A stretch of 5,469 nucleotides of DNA. Source: UBA6901 sp035256085. Lineage in GTDB: Bacteria > Pseudomonadota > Gammaproteobacteria > Acidiferrobacterales > UBA6901. The notes under the pieces are model-generated. The model saw only the letters and a list, made by a program, of their open reading frames with translations. It was not told the origin of the DNA and did no database searches. The position numbers and the translations under genes were made by a program. Below, piece after piece: positions 1 to 5,175 of the stretch. The stretch spans positions 1 to 5,469 of the forward strand of contig DATEYP010000211.1 of the NCBI GenBank assembly GCA_035256085.1. The letters run 5' to 3'. The number at the start of each line of letters is the position of its first letter. Positions within the stretch are counted from its first letter, which is position 1.

Positions 1-195
1 CCACGACTCGCGGTAGGCCTTGAACTGCGGGAAGGCATAGAAGCCATTGGCATACTCGTCGAACTTGATCGACGGATATTTCTGCTTGAAATAGCCCTGG
101 AACTCCTTGAGGTCGGACTGCGGGTCGGCATGCACCGGGAGCGCGAAGCTGCCCGCGACTCCCAACGCTGCCAGTATGGTCAATATTTTTTTCAT
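1..195 (-). CDS. soxA: SoxA, sulfur-oxidation c-type cytochrome subunit (5' part only)
   Basis: First 65 codons of a gene that runs off the left edge of the window. The start is an ATG whose complement is at 193-195, with a strong GGAGGA ribosome site at 201-206, five bases upstream. Residues 1-23 form a Sec signal peptide (MKKILTILAAL... ending VHA, cleavage before Asp24). The mature part, with DLKEFQGYFKQKYP and DEYANGFYAF, matches the N-terminal region of SoxA as I know the family. The haem-binding CxxCH motif(s) and the active-site cysteine lie beyond the window, so haem number cannot be checked. SoxA pairs with SoxX as the periplasmic SoxAX cytochrome, which oxidatively joins thiosulfate to the SoxY cysteine. 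It is the fourth gene of soxX-soxY-soxZ-soxA, 75 nt after soxZ. Without its neighbours the fragment alone would be a weaker call. Confidence 0.88.
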   Translation of the reverse strand, partial: MKKILTILAALGVAGSFALPVHADPQSDLKEFQGYFKQKYPSIKFDEYANGFYAFPQFKAYRESW

Positions 196-219
196 TGTGC
201 TCCTCCGGTGGATTGTTCA

Positions 220-245
220 ATATGCCGGGCCTGCGCCCGGCATAT
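220..245 (-). other. Perfect 11-bp stem-loop between soxZ and soxA
   Basis: The arms ATATGCCGGGC (220-230) and GCCCGGCATAT (235-245) are exactly complementary around a 4-nt loop (231-234). The structure sits 25 nt after the soxZ stop codon and about 14 nt upstream of the soxA ribosome site. On the transcribed (minus) strand it is followed by a mixed sequence without a T-run, so it does not look like a normal intrinsic terminator. Inference: an mRNA-stabilising or processing hairpin that protects the soxXYZ part of the message, or a partial terminator that lowers soxA expression. Confidence 0.75.
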
Positions 246-270
246 GCCGCATGGGGCGAAGTGCGCGTGC

Positions 271-579
271 TTAGCCGACGGTGGCGTCAGCTCCGCCCTT
301 TTCGCCCTTGTTGTCGCTCCAGCTGACCTTGACCTTGTCGCCGGCCTTGGCTTTCACGGCGACCGCGATCAACGGGTCCTTGGACACGGCAACGCCCATA
401 TCCACGTCAGCCACGGTCTTGCCGTTCAGGTCGACACTGAGTTTCTGGATCCAGTGTGCCGGGATTTTTGCCTTGGTTTTGGCATCGACGCGCTGGCCGG
501 TTTCCATCGGGTGGTTTACGAGCACCAGAATTTCGGTATTGCCGTCCTTGGGACGGGTTTTGATTTTAGTCAGTGCCAT
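271..579 (-). CDS. soxZ: SoxZ, sulfur-compound chelating/carrier complex subunit
   Basis: A 102-residue protein of the usual SoxZ length, with no signal peptide and no cysteine. In the family SoxZ is exported as a complex with the Tat-exported SoxY. It forms the periplasmic SoxYZ carrier, to which sulfur intermediates of thiosulfate oxidation are bound through the SoxY cysteine. Visible SoxZ features are the N-terminal beta strand with IKTRPKDG (residues 6-13), the very typical VNHPMETGQR (22-31), the IQKLSVDLNGK region and a C-terminal strand VKVSWSDNKG (83-92). The ATG has a good GAGGAAGAGAG ribosome site just upstream. It follows soxY by 68 nt and precedes soxA by 75 nt, so all are probably co-transcribed. 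Nothing appears missing; the identification is firm. Confidence 0.95.
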   Translation of the reverse strand: MALTKIKTRPKDGNTEILVLVNHPMETGQRVDAKTKAKIPAHWIQKLSVDLNGKTVADVDMGVAVSKDPLIAVAVKAKAGDKVKVSWSDNKGEKGGADATVG

Positions 580-609
580 AATCTCTCTTCCTCGTTAAGT
601 TTCGTTCGT

Positions 610-629
610 CGGCTGGCGCAAGCGAGCCG
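610..629 (-). other. Short interrupted stem-loop between soxY and soxZ
   Basis: The arms CGGCT (610-614) and AGCCG (625-629) pair, followed inward by one mismatch and two further G-C pairs around a 4-nt loop. It has no T-tract. It is weaker than the soxZ-soxA hairpin and could be chance in GC-rich DNA, but it lies entirely within the 68-nt gap. Confidence 0.35.
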
Positions 630-647
630 GCACCACATTGGTCTCAA

Positions 648-1121
648 TTAACCGCCGCAACCGCCCACCGTCACCTTGATCTGCTGGCTGGCCATGTGCA
701 GTTTGCCGCCGGACTTGACGATGACCTTCACGTCCGAGGTCTTGCCCATTTTCATGCGCGCGCTGAAGTAGCCGACGGCGCCGCTCAGGGCGACGCTGGC
801 CACCAGCGGCTGGTTATTGGCCTGCACCAGGATCGCGATGCCTTCCACGCCCGGCAGGCTGGTGGACACGGCAATCGGCACCACGGCGCCGTTCTCGGCC
901 TGGATCGGGGCCTTGATGGTGATGGCCTTGCTGTCGGCGGTGGCACTGGTGCCGTACAGGCCTTTCAGGGCGTCATCGATGGACTTGGCATCAAAGGCAG
1001 CGGCCGGCCAGGCGGCGGCCAGCACCCGGGTCGGGGTCAGCAGCCCGGCGGAGGCGGCCACGGCCAGCACACTGCCGGCGACGGTGCCTTTGAGGAAGGT
1101 TCTGCGGTTTATGGAATTCAC
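648..1121 (-). CDS. soxY: SoxY, thiosulfate-oxidation carrier protein
   Basis: A 157-residue periplasmic carrier whose C-terminal cysteine holds the sulfur substrate during the Sox cycle. The protein ends in VTVGGCGG; Cys155 in the flexible GGCGG arm is the known attachment site for thiosulfate-derived sulfur. The N-terminus is a twin-arginine signal (NRRTFLKG, residues 5-12, then a hydrophobic stretch ending VLAAA, cleavage near 35-37), as expected for a protein exported folded with SoxZ. The start is GTG, with its complement at 1119-1121. There is no in-frame ATG before the Tat motif, and an AGGAGA ribosome site lies 7 nt upstream, which supports this start. It lies 63 nt after soxX and 68 nt before soxZ. 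Length and domain are complete; the identification is firm. Confidence 0.96.
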   Translation of the reverse strand: MNSINRRTFLKGTVAGSVLAVAASAGLLTPTRVLAAAWPAAAFDAKSIDDALKGLYGTSATADSKAITIKAPIQAENGAVVPIAVSTSLPGVEGIAILVQANNQPLVASVALSGAVGYFSARMKMGKTSDVKVIVKSGGKLHMASQQIKVTVGGCGG

Positions 1122-1159
1122 GAGTGGTTCTCCTGGGTCAAATTAAAATGTGTTCAATC

Positions 1160-1173
1160 TTCCTGTGCAGGAA
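1160..1173 (-). other. Small inverted repeat between soxX and soxY
   Basis: TTCCT (1160-1164) and AGGAA (1169-1173) form a 5-bp stem with loop GTGC. It starts 11 nt past the soxX stop codon. Downstream on the minus strand the DNA is AT-rich but has no continuous T-run, so termination is unlikely to be strong. A stem this short may be chance. Confidence 0.3.
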
Positions 1174-1184
1174 AGTGCGATCCA

Positions 1185-1592
1185 TTACAGGGTCAGCAGA
1201 AACTCGACGACGTTGTCGATTTCCTTCTCGCTCATGATGCCATGCCGGCCAAACGGTGGCATGACCGTTTTCGGGTTGACAGCGGTGGCGTCCCACACCT
1301 GAGCGCGCAGCTTGGCCTTGTCCGGGAAGCGCTGCTTCATGGCCACGAGCGGCGGTGCGACATCGCCGTAGTTGATGCCGGCAATCTGGTGGCAGGAGTG
1401 GCAGTTCCCCTTTCTGCGATCGATGGCGACGCAGCCACCCTGAACGGCCGGGTCGGTCGGCGGATTGGCCTTGTCGTTGCAGACTTCAGACTTCGGAGCG
1501 CCCTGTGCGAGTGAAACGGGTGCCGTGAGCAGGCTGCCGAGCAGAAGGGCGGCAGTGCTGGCCCCCAGGATGATGCTAGCGGTTTTCCGCAT
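1185..1592 (-). CDS. soxX: SoxX, monohaem c-type cytochrome subunit of SoxAX
   Basis: A 135-residue exported cytochrome c and the small partner of SoxA. It takes electrons released when thiosulfate is coupled to SoxY. Residues 1-29 form a Sec signal peptide (hydrophobic core IILGASTAALLLGSLL, cleavage after SLA). One haem site, CHSCH, is at 64-68 (Cys64, Cys67 thioether links, His68 proximal ligand). Met111 in TVMPPFGRHGIM is the likely distal ligand, and the tail EKEIDNVVEFL matches the usual C-terminal cytochrome helix. Two additional cysteines, Cys38 and Cys54, precede the haem site and might form a disulfide. The ATG has an excellent AGGAGGAG ribosome site (1595-1602). It is the first gene of the sox operon; the next upstream gene on this strand ends 219 nt away. 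Confidence 0.95.
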   Translation of the reverse strand: MRKTASIILGASTAALLLGSLLTAPVSLAQGAPKSEVCNDKANPPTDPAVQGGCVAIDRRKGNCHSCHQIAGINYGDVAPPLVAMKQRFPDKAKLRAQVWDATAVNPKTVMPPFGRHGIMSEKEIDNVVEFLLTL

Positions 1593-1654
1593 TACTCCTC
1601 CTAGTTTTATGTTATGACTGGGTTACTGGGTACCGGTGGTCCGGGCTGGGCTTT

Positions 1655-1676
1655 ATTCTGTTCGTGTTCGTCAGAA
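1655..1676. promoter_or_regulatory. Spaced inverted repeat ATTCTG / CAGAA upstream of soxX
   Basis: ATTCTG (1655-1660) and CAGAA (1672-1676) are inverted around 11 nt and lie just downstream of the candidate sox promoter on the transcribed side. An overlapping pair, TCTGTT (1657-1662) and AACAGA (1682-1687), is also inverted. The same half-site recurs at 1762-1779. It could bind a dimeric regulator near the start of transcription; no regulator can be named. Confidence 0.3.
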
Positions 1677-1701
1677 CCAATAACAGATTTAGCGCAGCCG
1701 C

Positions 1702-1731
1702 ATAATTAACGTATCCTGCTGCGGATGGCAA
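1702..1731 (-). promoter_or_regulatory. Candidate sigma70-type promoter of the sox operon
   Basis: Read on the minus strand, TTGCCA (complement 1726-1731, 5 of 6 bases of the -35 consensus) is followed after 18 nt by AATTAT (complement 1702-1707, 4 of 6 of the -10 consensus). Transcription would start near 1695, about 100 nt upstream of the soxX start codon. This is the best pair I can see in the gap, but the -10 box is only moderate and an activator-dependent promoter is possible. Confidence 0.35.
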
Positions 1732-1761
1732 GCATTGTGGAAAGGAAAATGCGGAAACTTG

Positions 1762-1779
1762 CAGAATGGTCTGATTCTG
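1762..1779. promoter_or_regulatory. Perfect inverted repeat CAGAAT-N6-ATTCTG, possible operator
   Basis: CAGAAT (1762-1767) and ATTCTG (1774-1779) are exact inverted copies with a 6-nt spacer. The palindrome lies about 30 bp upstream of the candidate sox -35 box, a usual place for an activator site. It could equally be a weak hairpin in the 3' end of the bepA message, as it starts 33 nt past that stop codon. No T-tract follows. Confidence 0.35.
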
Positions 1780-1790
1780 TGGGGAATTCT

Positions 1791-1808
1791 CCGTTAGTAT
1801 TTTAACGG
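1791..1808 (-). other. Small stem-loop just after the bepA-like stop codon
   Basis: CCGTTA (1791-1796) and TAACGG (1803-1808) form a perfect 6-bp stem with a 6-nt loop, three bases past the stop codon of the M48 protease gene. On the minus strand the downstream sequence is AGAATTCC without a T-run. It may mark the 3' end of that mRNA but is not a convincing intrinsic terminator. Confidence 0.35.
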
Positions 1809-1811
1809 ACT

Positions 1812-3314
1812 CTAATCTTGTTTTTTTGCCGCGGGAGATTGACGTTCACGCCCGGTTTGTTTGGCGGCCGGTGCCGGCGGCAGGGTTTCACGGATGTCCT
1901 TGATGCGGGCCTCCAGGCTCGAAATGTAATAGAAGTTGTTGCCGGCGAAGCGGGTGGCAAGTTCGAATTGTTCAATCGCGGCGCGCGGTTGTCCGGTCAG
2001 GAAATAATACTCGCCATAGGCGCGGTGGGCATCCATCTTGTTGCCGGAATCGCCGGCGGCACTGGCCAGCAATTTGTATAACGCCGGTTCCTTCGGCCGT
2101 TCGCGCACCGCCTTGTCGAGCAGTTGCCGCGCCTGTGCCGGCTGGCCGTTTTTGATCAGCGCCGTAGCGTAGCTTCGAGTGAGTGCCAGCGATGCCGGGA
2201 ACTTGCGGCTTGCCTCGGCATAGGCCTTAAGTCCTGCCGATTTGTTGTTGGCCGCCAGTTCGATTTCGGCATGCAGGACGTGGTAAGGCACAAAGTCGGT
2301 GCGAGTTTTCAGAAGCAGCGCGGACTCGCGTCGCGCTTCCTCGTAGCGCTTGTTTGTGAGCAGGGCGAGCGCATAACCGTATTGGTCTACGGCCGTGCGC
2401 GCGCTGTCCTGATTCGCCAGTTTGGCGCGAAACAGCTTGAGTGCCTCTTCCGGCTTATTGCCCAGAACCTGCAGGCGTGCCTGCATGTGCGCGAAGGCGC
2501 TGGCGTCTGGATTGGTGCGGGCCGGAAAATTTTCCGCGTGGTTGCGCGACTCGGCAATACGCCGGCCGGTGACCGGGTGGCTGCGCAGGAATTCCGGCAG
2601 GTTGTTATCGTACAGGCGGGTCAGGAGTTCCATCTGTTCGAAGAATCCCGGCATGGCGCGTGCATCGTAACCGGCGTTGTTCAGAATGGTCATGCCGATG
2701 CGGTCGGCCTCCTGCTCGAAGGCGCGGGTAAAGTTGAGTTCATGCTGAGCCAGGCCCGCCGTTGTCAGCAGCACGGCGGCTTCACCGCCCGGTTGGCCGG
2801 AAGCGGCGATCAGGATACCGGCAAGCATGGCTGCCAGTGCCGGGCCACTGATGCGTTGGCTCTCGGCAATCATGCGCGGGATGTGACGCTGGGTGATGTG
2901 CGCCGTTTCGTGCGCCAGCACGGCCGCAAGCTCCGCCTCACTGCGCGCCGCGAGCAGCAGCCCGGTGTGCAGGCCGATGAAGCCGCCTGGCACGGCAAAC
3001 GCGTTGATGGACGAGTTGTTTACCAGAAAAAAATGAAACGCCGGCAGCCCGTCAGCGCCCGCCGTGAGGCGTCGCCCCAGTTCTTGCACGTACTCATTCA
3101 GTTCGGGGTCATCGAGAAGGTCAAGCCGCAGCCGCGCCTGACGCATAAAATCCTCGCCGATACGGCGCTCGTCCTGCGGTGACAGCACGGCCGCCGATTC
3201 GTCGCCGAGATCCGGCAGATTGCTGTTGATGGACGCTGCCCATCCTGCCGGGCTGATGAGCAGTCCGATGAGCAGCAATCGCCCGAGGCGGGAAGGACGG
3301 TTTCGTATGGTCAT
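1812..3314 (-). CDS. bepA: BepA-type periplasmic M48 zinc metallopeptidase with TPR repeats
   Basis: A 500-residue protein close in length and plan to E. coli BepA (YfgC). In that family it helps outer-membrane assembly and degrades stalled beta-barrel proteins such as LptD. Residues 1-27 are a signal peptide (RLLLIGLLISPAGWAAS). The M48 domain spans roughly 45-260: HETAH at 135-139 gives two zinc-binding histidines and catalytic Glu136, and EQEAD at 200-204 gives the third ligand, Glu200. His246 in SHPVTGRR corresponds to the histidine that acts as an inhibitory switch in E. coli BepA. From about 275 to 460 the sequence is helical TPR repeats. The basic tail is rich in Ala, Lys and Gln. The ATG (complement 3312-3314) has no clear ribosome site, but the signal peptide supports it. 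The gene separates two sulfur modules without an evident functional link to either. Confidence 0.9.
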   Translation of the reverse strand: MTIRNRPSRLGRLLLIGLLISPAGWAASINSNLPDLGDESAAVLSPQDERRIGEDFMRQARLRLDLLDDPELNEYVQELGRRLTAGADGLPAFHFFLVNNSSINAFAVPGGFIGLHTGLLLAARSEAELAAVLAHETAHITQRHIPRMIAESQRISGPALAAMLAGILIAASGQPGGEAAVLLTTAGLAQHELNFTRAFEQEADRIGMTILNNAGYDARAMPGFFEQMELLTRLYDNNLPEFLRSHPVTGRRIAESRNHAENFPARTNPDASAFAHMQARLQVLGNKPEEALKLFRAKLANQDSARTAVDQYGYALALLTNKRYEEARRESALLLKTRTDFVPYHVLHAEIELAANNKSAGLKAYAEASRKFPASLALTRSYATALIKNGQPAQARQLLDKAVRERPKEPALYKLLASAAGDSGNKMDAHRAYGEYYFLTGQPRAAIEQFELATRFAGNNFYYISSLEARIKDIRETLPPAPAAKQTGRERQSPAAKKQD

Positions 3315-3603
3315 GAGTAGTATCTGGCCAATTTCGAGTGGCGACTGAGAGTAAGGTTCAACTATTTATTGGGGCAATCTGGCTGTGTAGATTGGTTGAT
3401 TGACTGCAGTTTTGGTCTACTCGGCATCAATATATTACCCAGGATCATATCGTTACCAATATGTCAGGACTGTCAAGTTACTAAAATAATTATCGTCTTT
3501 TATGATAGTGAGTCATGACTATATGGGAAAAACTACCCCGGTTTCTTGAAAGATACGCATTTAAGAATATACTAATTTCATTTCGTACTAGGGGGCGCTT
3601 AGA
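3315..3603. promoter_or_regulatory. Divergent intergenic region between bepA and rhd
   Basis: This 289-bp gap holds no supported gene. It is visibly more AT-rich than the flanking coding DNA, mostly from 3421 to 3590. For the minus-strand gene, a perfect TTGACA hexamer (complement 3471-3476) is present, but the nearest good -10 match, TATGAT, is 21 nt away, too far for a standard promoter. TTGGTA followed after 16 nt by TAATAT is an alternative, weak pair. A short inverted repeat CATAT/ATATG lies between these elements. For the plus strand, a good promoter is listed separately. Confidence 0.5.
3546..3573 (+). promoter_or_regulatory. Sigma70-type promoter for rhd-tusA-dsrE2
   Basis: TTGAAA (3546-3551) and TATACT (3568-3573) each match the -35 and -10 consensus at 5 of 6 positions, with a 16-nt spacer. 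The surrounding DNA is AT-rich. Transcription would start near 3580, giving a short leader of about 24 nt that contains the AGGGGG ribosome site at 3590-3595. This is the strongest promoter-like sequence in the window. Confidence 0.65.
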
Positions 3604-3972
3604 ATGTCCGGATTCAAAGAACTCGATGCCCTGCAACTGCACGGATTGCTGCAGGCGCAGGACGAAACGAGTCTCGTATTGCTGGATGTGCGCTCTCCCG
3701 CGGAGGCAGCCCGGGGCGGTATCAGCGGCGCGCGCAATGTCCCACTGCACCTTCTACCGGTCGTAGACCAGGAATTGGATAATGACGCATCGCTGGTTCT
3801 GTATTGTCATTCCGGCGCGCGCTCTGCCCAAGGCTGTGCATTCCTGATGACGCGCGGTTACAGCAAGGTGTATAACCTGCGTGGCGGAATCTTGGGCTGG
3901 GCGCAGAGTGGCCAATCATTGGTCCCGATTGAGAGCAAGGCAGCCAGCGCCTGTGTCAGGCTGGATGGGTAA
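3604..3972 (+). CDS. Single-domain rhodanese (sulfurtransferase)
   Basis: A 122-residue cytoplasmic protein without a signal peptide or membrane segment. Rhodaneses move sulfane sulfur through a cysteine persulfide. The active-site loop CHSGARS is at 68-74 with Cys68 as the catalytic residue. Upstream are the family motifs LLDVRSPAEAARGGISGARN (26-45), and downstream is YNLRGGILGW (90-99), so one complete rhodanese domain is present. Two additional cysteines, Cys78 and Cys117, are not part of the known active site. The ATG has an AGGGGG ribosome site 8 nt upstream. It is the first gene of rhd-tusA-dsrE2, 51 nt before tusA. In Allochromatium vinosum the equivalent rhodanese (Rhd_2599) mobilises low-molecular-weight persulfide sulfur for transfer to TusA. 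The same role here is inferred from gene order. Confidence 0.93.
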   Translation: MSGFKELDALQLHGLLQAQDETSLVLLDVRSPAEAARGGISGARNVPLHLLPVVDQELDNDASLVLYCHSGARSAQGCAFLMTRGYSKVYNLRGGILGWAQSGQSLVPIESKAASACVRLDG

Positions 3973-4023
3973 CAATGTCTAGGTTGGATTTTTTCACTTA
4001 CAATTTCCCAGGAGGAAGAACAG

Positions 4024-4257
4024 ATGGCTAGCTTTGATAAAGAACTCGACGCGCGTGGCCTCAACTGCCCGCTGCCAATCCTGCGCACCAAGAAGTTTTT
4101 GCAGGAGATGGGCGCCGGCCAGACACTGAAGATCCTCGCGACCGATCCGGGCTCTGTGAAAGATTTCCAGGCATTCGCCAAGCAAACCGGTAACGACCTG
4201 CTGGAGTCGGCCGAGGCGGGTGGCGAGTACACCTTCCTGATCAAGAAGAAGGCCTGA
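4024..4257 (+). CDS. tusA: TusA-family sulfur carrier protein
   Basis: A 77-residue protein of normal TusA length. The diagnostic motif LDARGLNCPLPILRTKKFL places the sulfur-binding Cys15 in CPLP (15-18). The second half, with ATDPGSVKDFQAFAKQTGNDLL (39-60), is the usual second strand-helix unit. TusA carries persulfide sulfur between proteins in the cytoplasm. In E. coli it serves tRNA thiolation, while in sulfur oxidisers the rhd- and dsrE-linked copy feeds the Dsr or sHdr oxidation machinery; the context here points to the second role. The ribosome site AGGAGGAA (4010-4017) is very strong, which fits an abundant carrier. It follows rhd by 51 nt and is separated from dsrE2 by 97 nt containing a stable hairpin. 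Confidence 0.95.
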   Translation: MASFDKELDARGLNCPLPILRTKKFLQEMGAGQTLKILATDPGSVKDFQAFAKQTGNDLLESAEAGGEYTFLIKKKA

Positions 4258-4262
4258 ACCTG

Positions 4263-4285
4263 TGCTGCGGCCTTGTGCCGCAGCA
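4263..4285 (+). other. Perfect 9-bp stem-loop between tusA and dsrE2
   Basis: TGCTGCGGC (4263-4271) and GCCGCAGCA (4277-4285) are exactly complementary around the loop CTTGT. It begins 5 nt after the tusA stop codon and ends about 57 nt before the dsrE2 ribosome site. No T-tract follows, so it is not a standard intrinsic terminator. Inference: it protects the 3' end of the rhd-tusA message or marks a processing site, allowing tusA to be expressed more strongly than dsrE2. Confidence 0.7.
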
Positions 4286-4354
4286 TCGCCTGCCGGCATT
4301 TCATAATTAAAACGAGAAAGTCCGTGCGCGGTCTTTCATTGCGAGGAGAAGAAC

Positions 4355-4861
4355 ATGGCTGACAAGAAACTGGGTATTATTGCTTCTAAGGGCACGCTGG
4401 ACTGGGCCTATCCGCCGTTCATCCTGGCCTCCACGGCCGCGGCGCTGGGCTACGAAGTACAGGTATTTTTTACCTTCTACGGGTTGGCGCTGCTGAAGAA
4501 GAAACTCGACCTCAAGGTCAGCCCGCTCGGCAACCCGGGCATGCCGATGAAAATGCCGTTCGGCCCGAAGTGGTTCCAGGGTATCAACTGGAACATCCCG
4601 AATGCCGTACAGGCCATGGTGCCGGGCTTCGAGTCGCTCGCCACCGTGCTCATGAAACAGACCGTCAAGAACAACGGCGTGGCGAGCATCGCCGAGCTGC
4701 GCGATCTGTGCCGCGAGGCGGATGTGAAAATGATCGCCTGCCAGATGACGGTCGAGCTGTTCGGGTTCGATCACAGCGAGTTCATCGATGGCCTCGAATT
4801 CGGCGGCGCCGCGACCTTCTTTGAATTCGCTGGTGAATCGGACGTGTGCCTGTTCATCTGA
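4355..4861 (+). CDS. dsrE2: DsrE2-type sulfur-transfer protein (DsrE/DsrF-like family)
   Basis: A 168-residue member of the DsrE/DsrF/DsrH-like family, related to proteins often mislabelled as peroxiredoxins. Family features are KKLGIIASKGTLDWAYPPF (4-22), where a nucleotide-like fold starts, LGYEVQVFFTFYGLALLKK (31-49), PMKMPFGPKW (64-73), and the signature KMIACQMTVELFGF (125-138) with Cys129. Cys165 sits four residues from the end and a third cysteine is Cys119. The 36-residue spacing of Cys129 and Cys165 equals, as I recall it, that of the two conserved cysteines of A. vinosum DsrE2 (Cys120, Cys156). Hydrophobic stretches at about 20-47 may be membrane-associated, as reported for DsrE2. 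The ribosome site GAGGAG is at 4343-4348. Following rhd and tusA, it probably exchanges persulfide sulfur with them. A soluble DsrE3 subtype cannot be excluded without alignment. Confidence 0.82.
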   Translation: MADKKLGIIASKGTLDWAYPPFILASTAAALGYEVQVFFTFYGLALLKKKLDLKVSPLGNPGMPMKMPFGPKWFQGINWNIPNAVQAMVPGFESLATVLMKQTVKNNGVASIAELRDLCREADVKMIACQMTVELFGFDHSEFIDGLEFGGAATFFEFAGESDVCLFI

Positions 4862-4886
4862 ACCCAGCGGAATTTTTGGTGTAGAT

Positions 4887-4922
4887 AAAACCAGCCGGCA
4901 TTTTTGCCGGCTGGTTTTTTTT
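4887..4922 (+). terminator. Strong intrinsic terminator after dsrE2
   Basis: AAAACCAGCCGGCA (4887-4900) and TGCCGGCTGGTTTT (4905-4918) form a perfect 14-bp stem with a TTTT loop, followed by T residues to 4922, so the 3' arm and tail give eight T in a row. It lies 25 nt after the dsrE2 stop codon and closes the rhd-tusA-dsrE2 operon. Confidence 0.95.
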
Positions 4923-5058
4923 CGCTTCTTCCAGGCACTGGACCAAGCTGTTGTCAGTGGCATGCGCTTTGTCCAGACCATTGATTTAGAGCTGGTTTAA
5001 TGCACACACGGGACGTTTGGCATTAAGGTATGTATTTATATGAGTATAAAATAATACG

Positions 5059-5088
5059 TTGACAGGATTCCCGAACGAGTGGAATATT
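5059..5088 (+). promoter_or_regulatory. Candidate promoter of the FadL-type gene
   Basis: A perfect -35 hexamer TTGACA (5059-5064) is followed after 18 nt by AATATT (5083-5088, 4 of 6 of the -10 consensus). A strongly AT-rich block (about 5020-5058) precedes it, as in UP elements. Transcription starting near 5096 would leave an unusually long leader of about 170 nt. Confidence 0.45.
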
Positions 5089-5175
5089 TCCGCCATCGTT
5101 TGCGTCGCTGATTCTTTTGGCCGTCAAGCGCAAGAACTAAGGAACATTTATAAGTAAAGGATTGTGGGCAGCCGG

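Noticed and set aside
696..1514. Long plus-strand open frame opposite soxY and soxX
   Set aside because: It is fully antisense to two firmly identified genes, has no ribosome site or family likeness, and its composition (many Gly, His, Arg) is typical of a shadow frame in GC-rich DNA.
1791..1808. Stem-loop as an intrinsic terminator of the M48 protease gene
   Set aside because: The stem is only 6 bp and no T-run follows on the transcribed strand; kept only as a small stem-loop.
2124..3182. 352-codon plus-strand open frame opposite the M48 protease gene
   Set aside because: Antisense to a gene with clear zinc-site and TPR motifs; no recognisable domain and no good ribosome site.
3515..3766. 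Open frame starting 89 nt before rhd and overlapping it in another frame
   Set aside because: Its start would place the rhd promoter inside a coding region, it lacks a ribosome site, and the overlap shows no recognisable protein.
3999..4004. TACAAT as the -10 box of a separate tusA promoter
   Set aside because: No acceptable -35 sequence lies 16-18 nt upstream, and tusA is well explained by the rhd promoter.
4307..4981. 224-codon minus-strand open frame covering dsrE2 and the terminator
   Set aside because: Antisense to dsrE2 and runs through a near-perfect terminator; no family likeness.
5018..5035. TGGCA-like sequence as a sigma54 promoter for the FadL-type gene
   Set aside because: The -24 element matches partly, but the required GC of the -12 element is absent at the right spacing.
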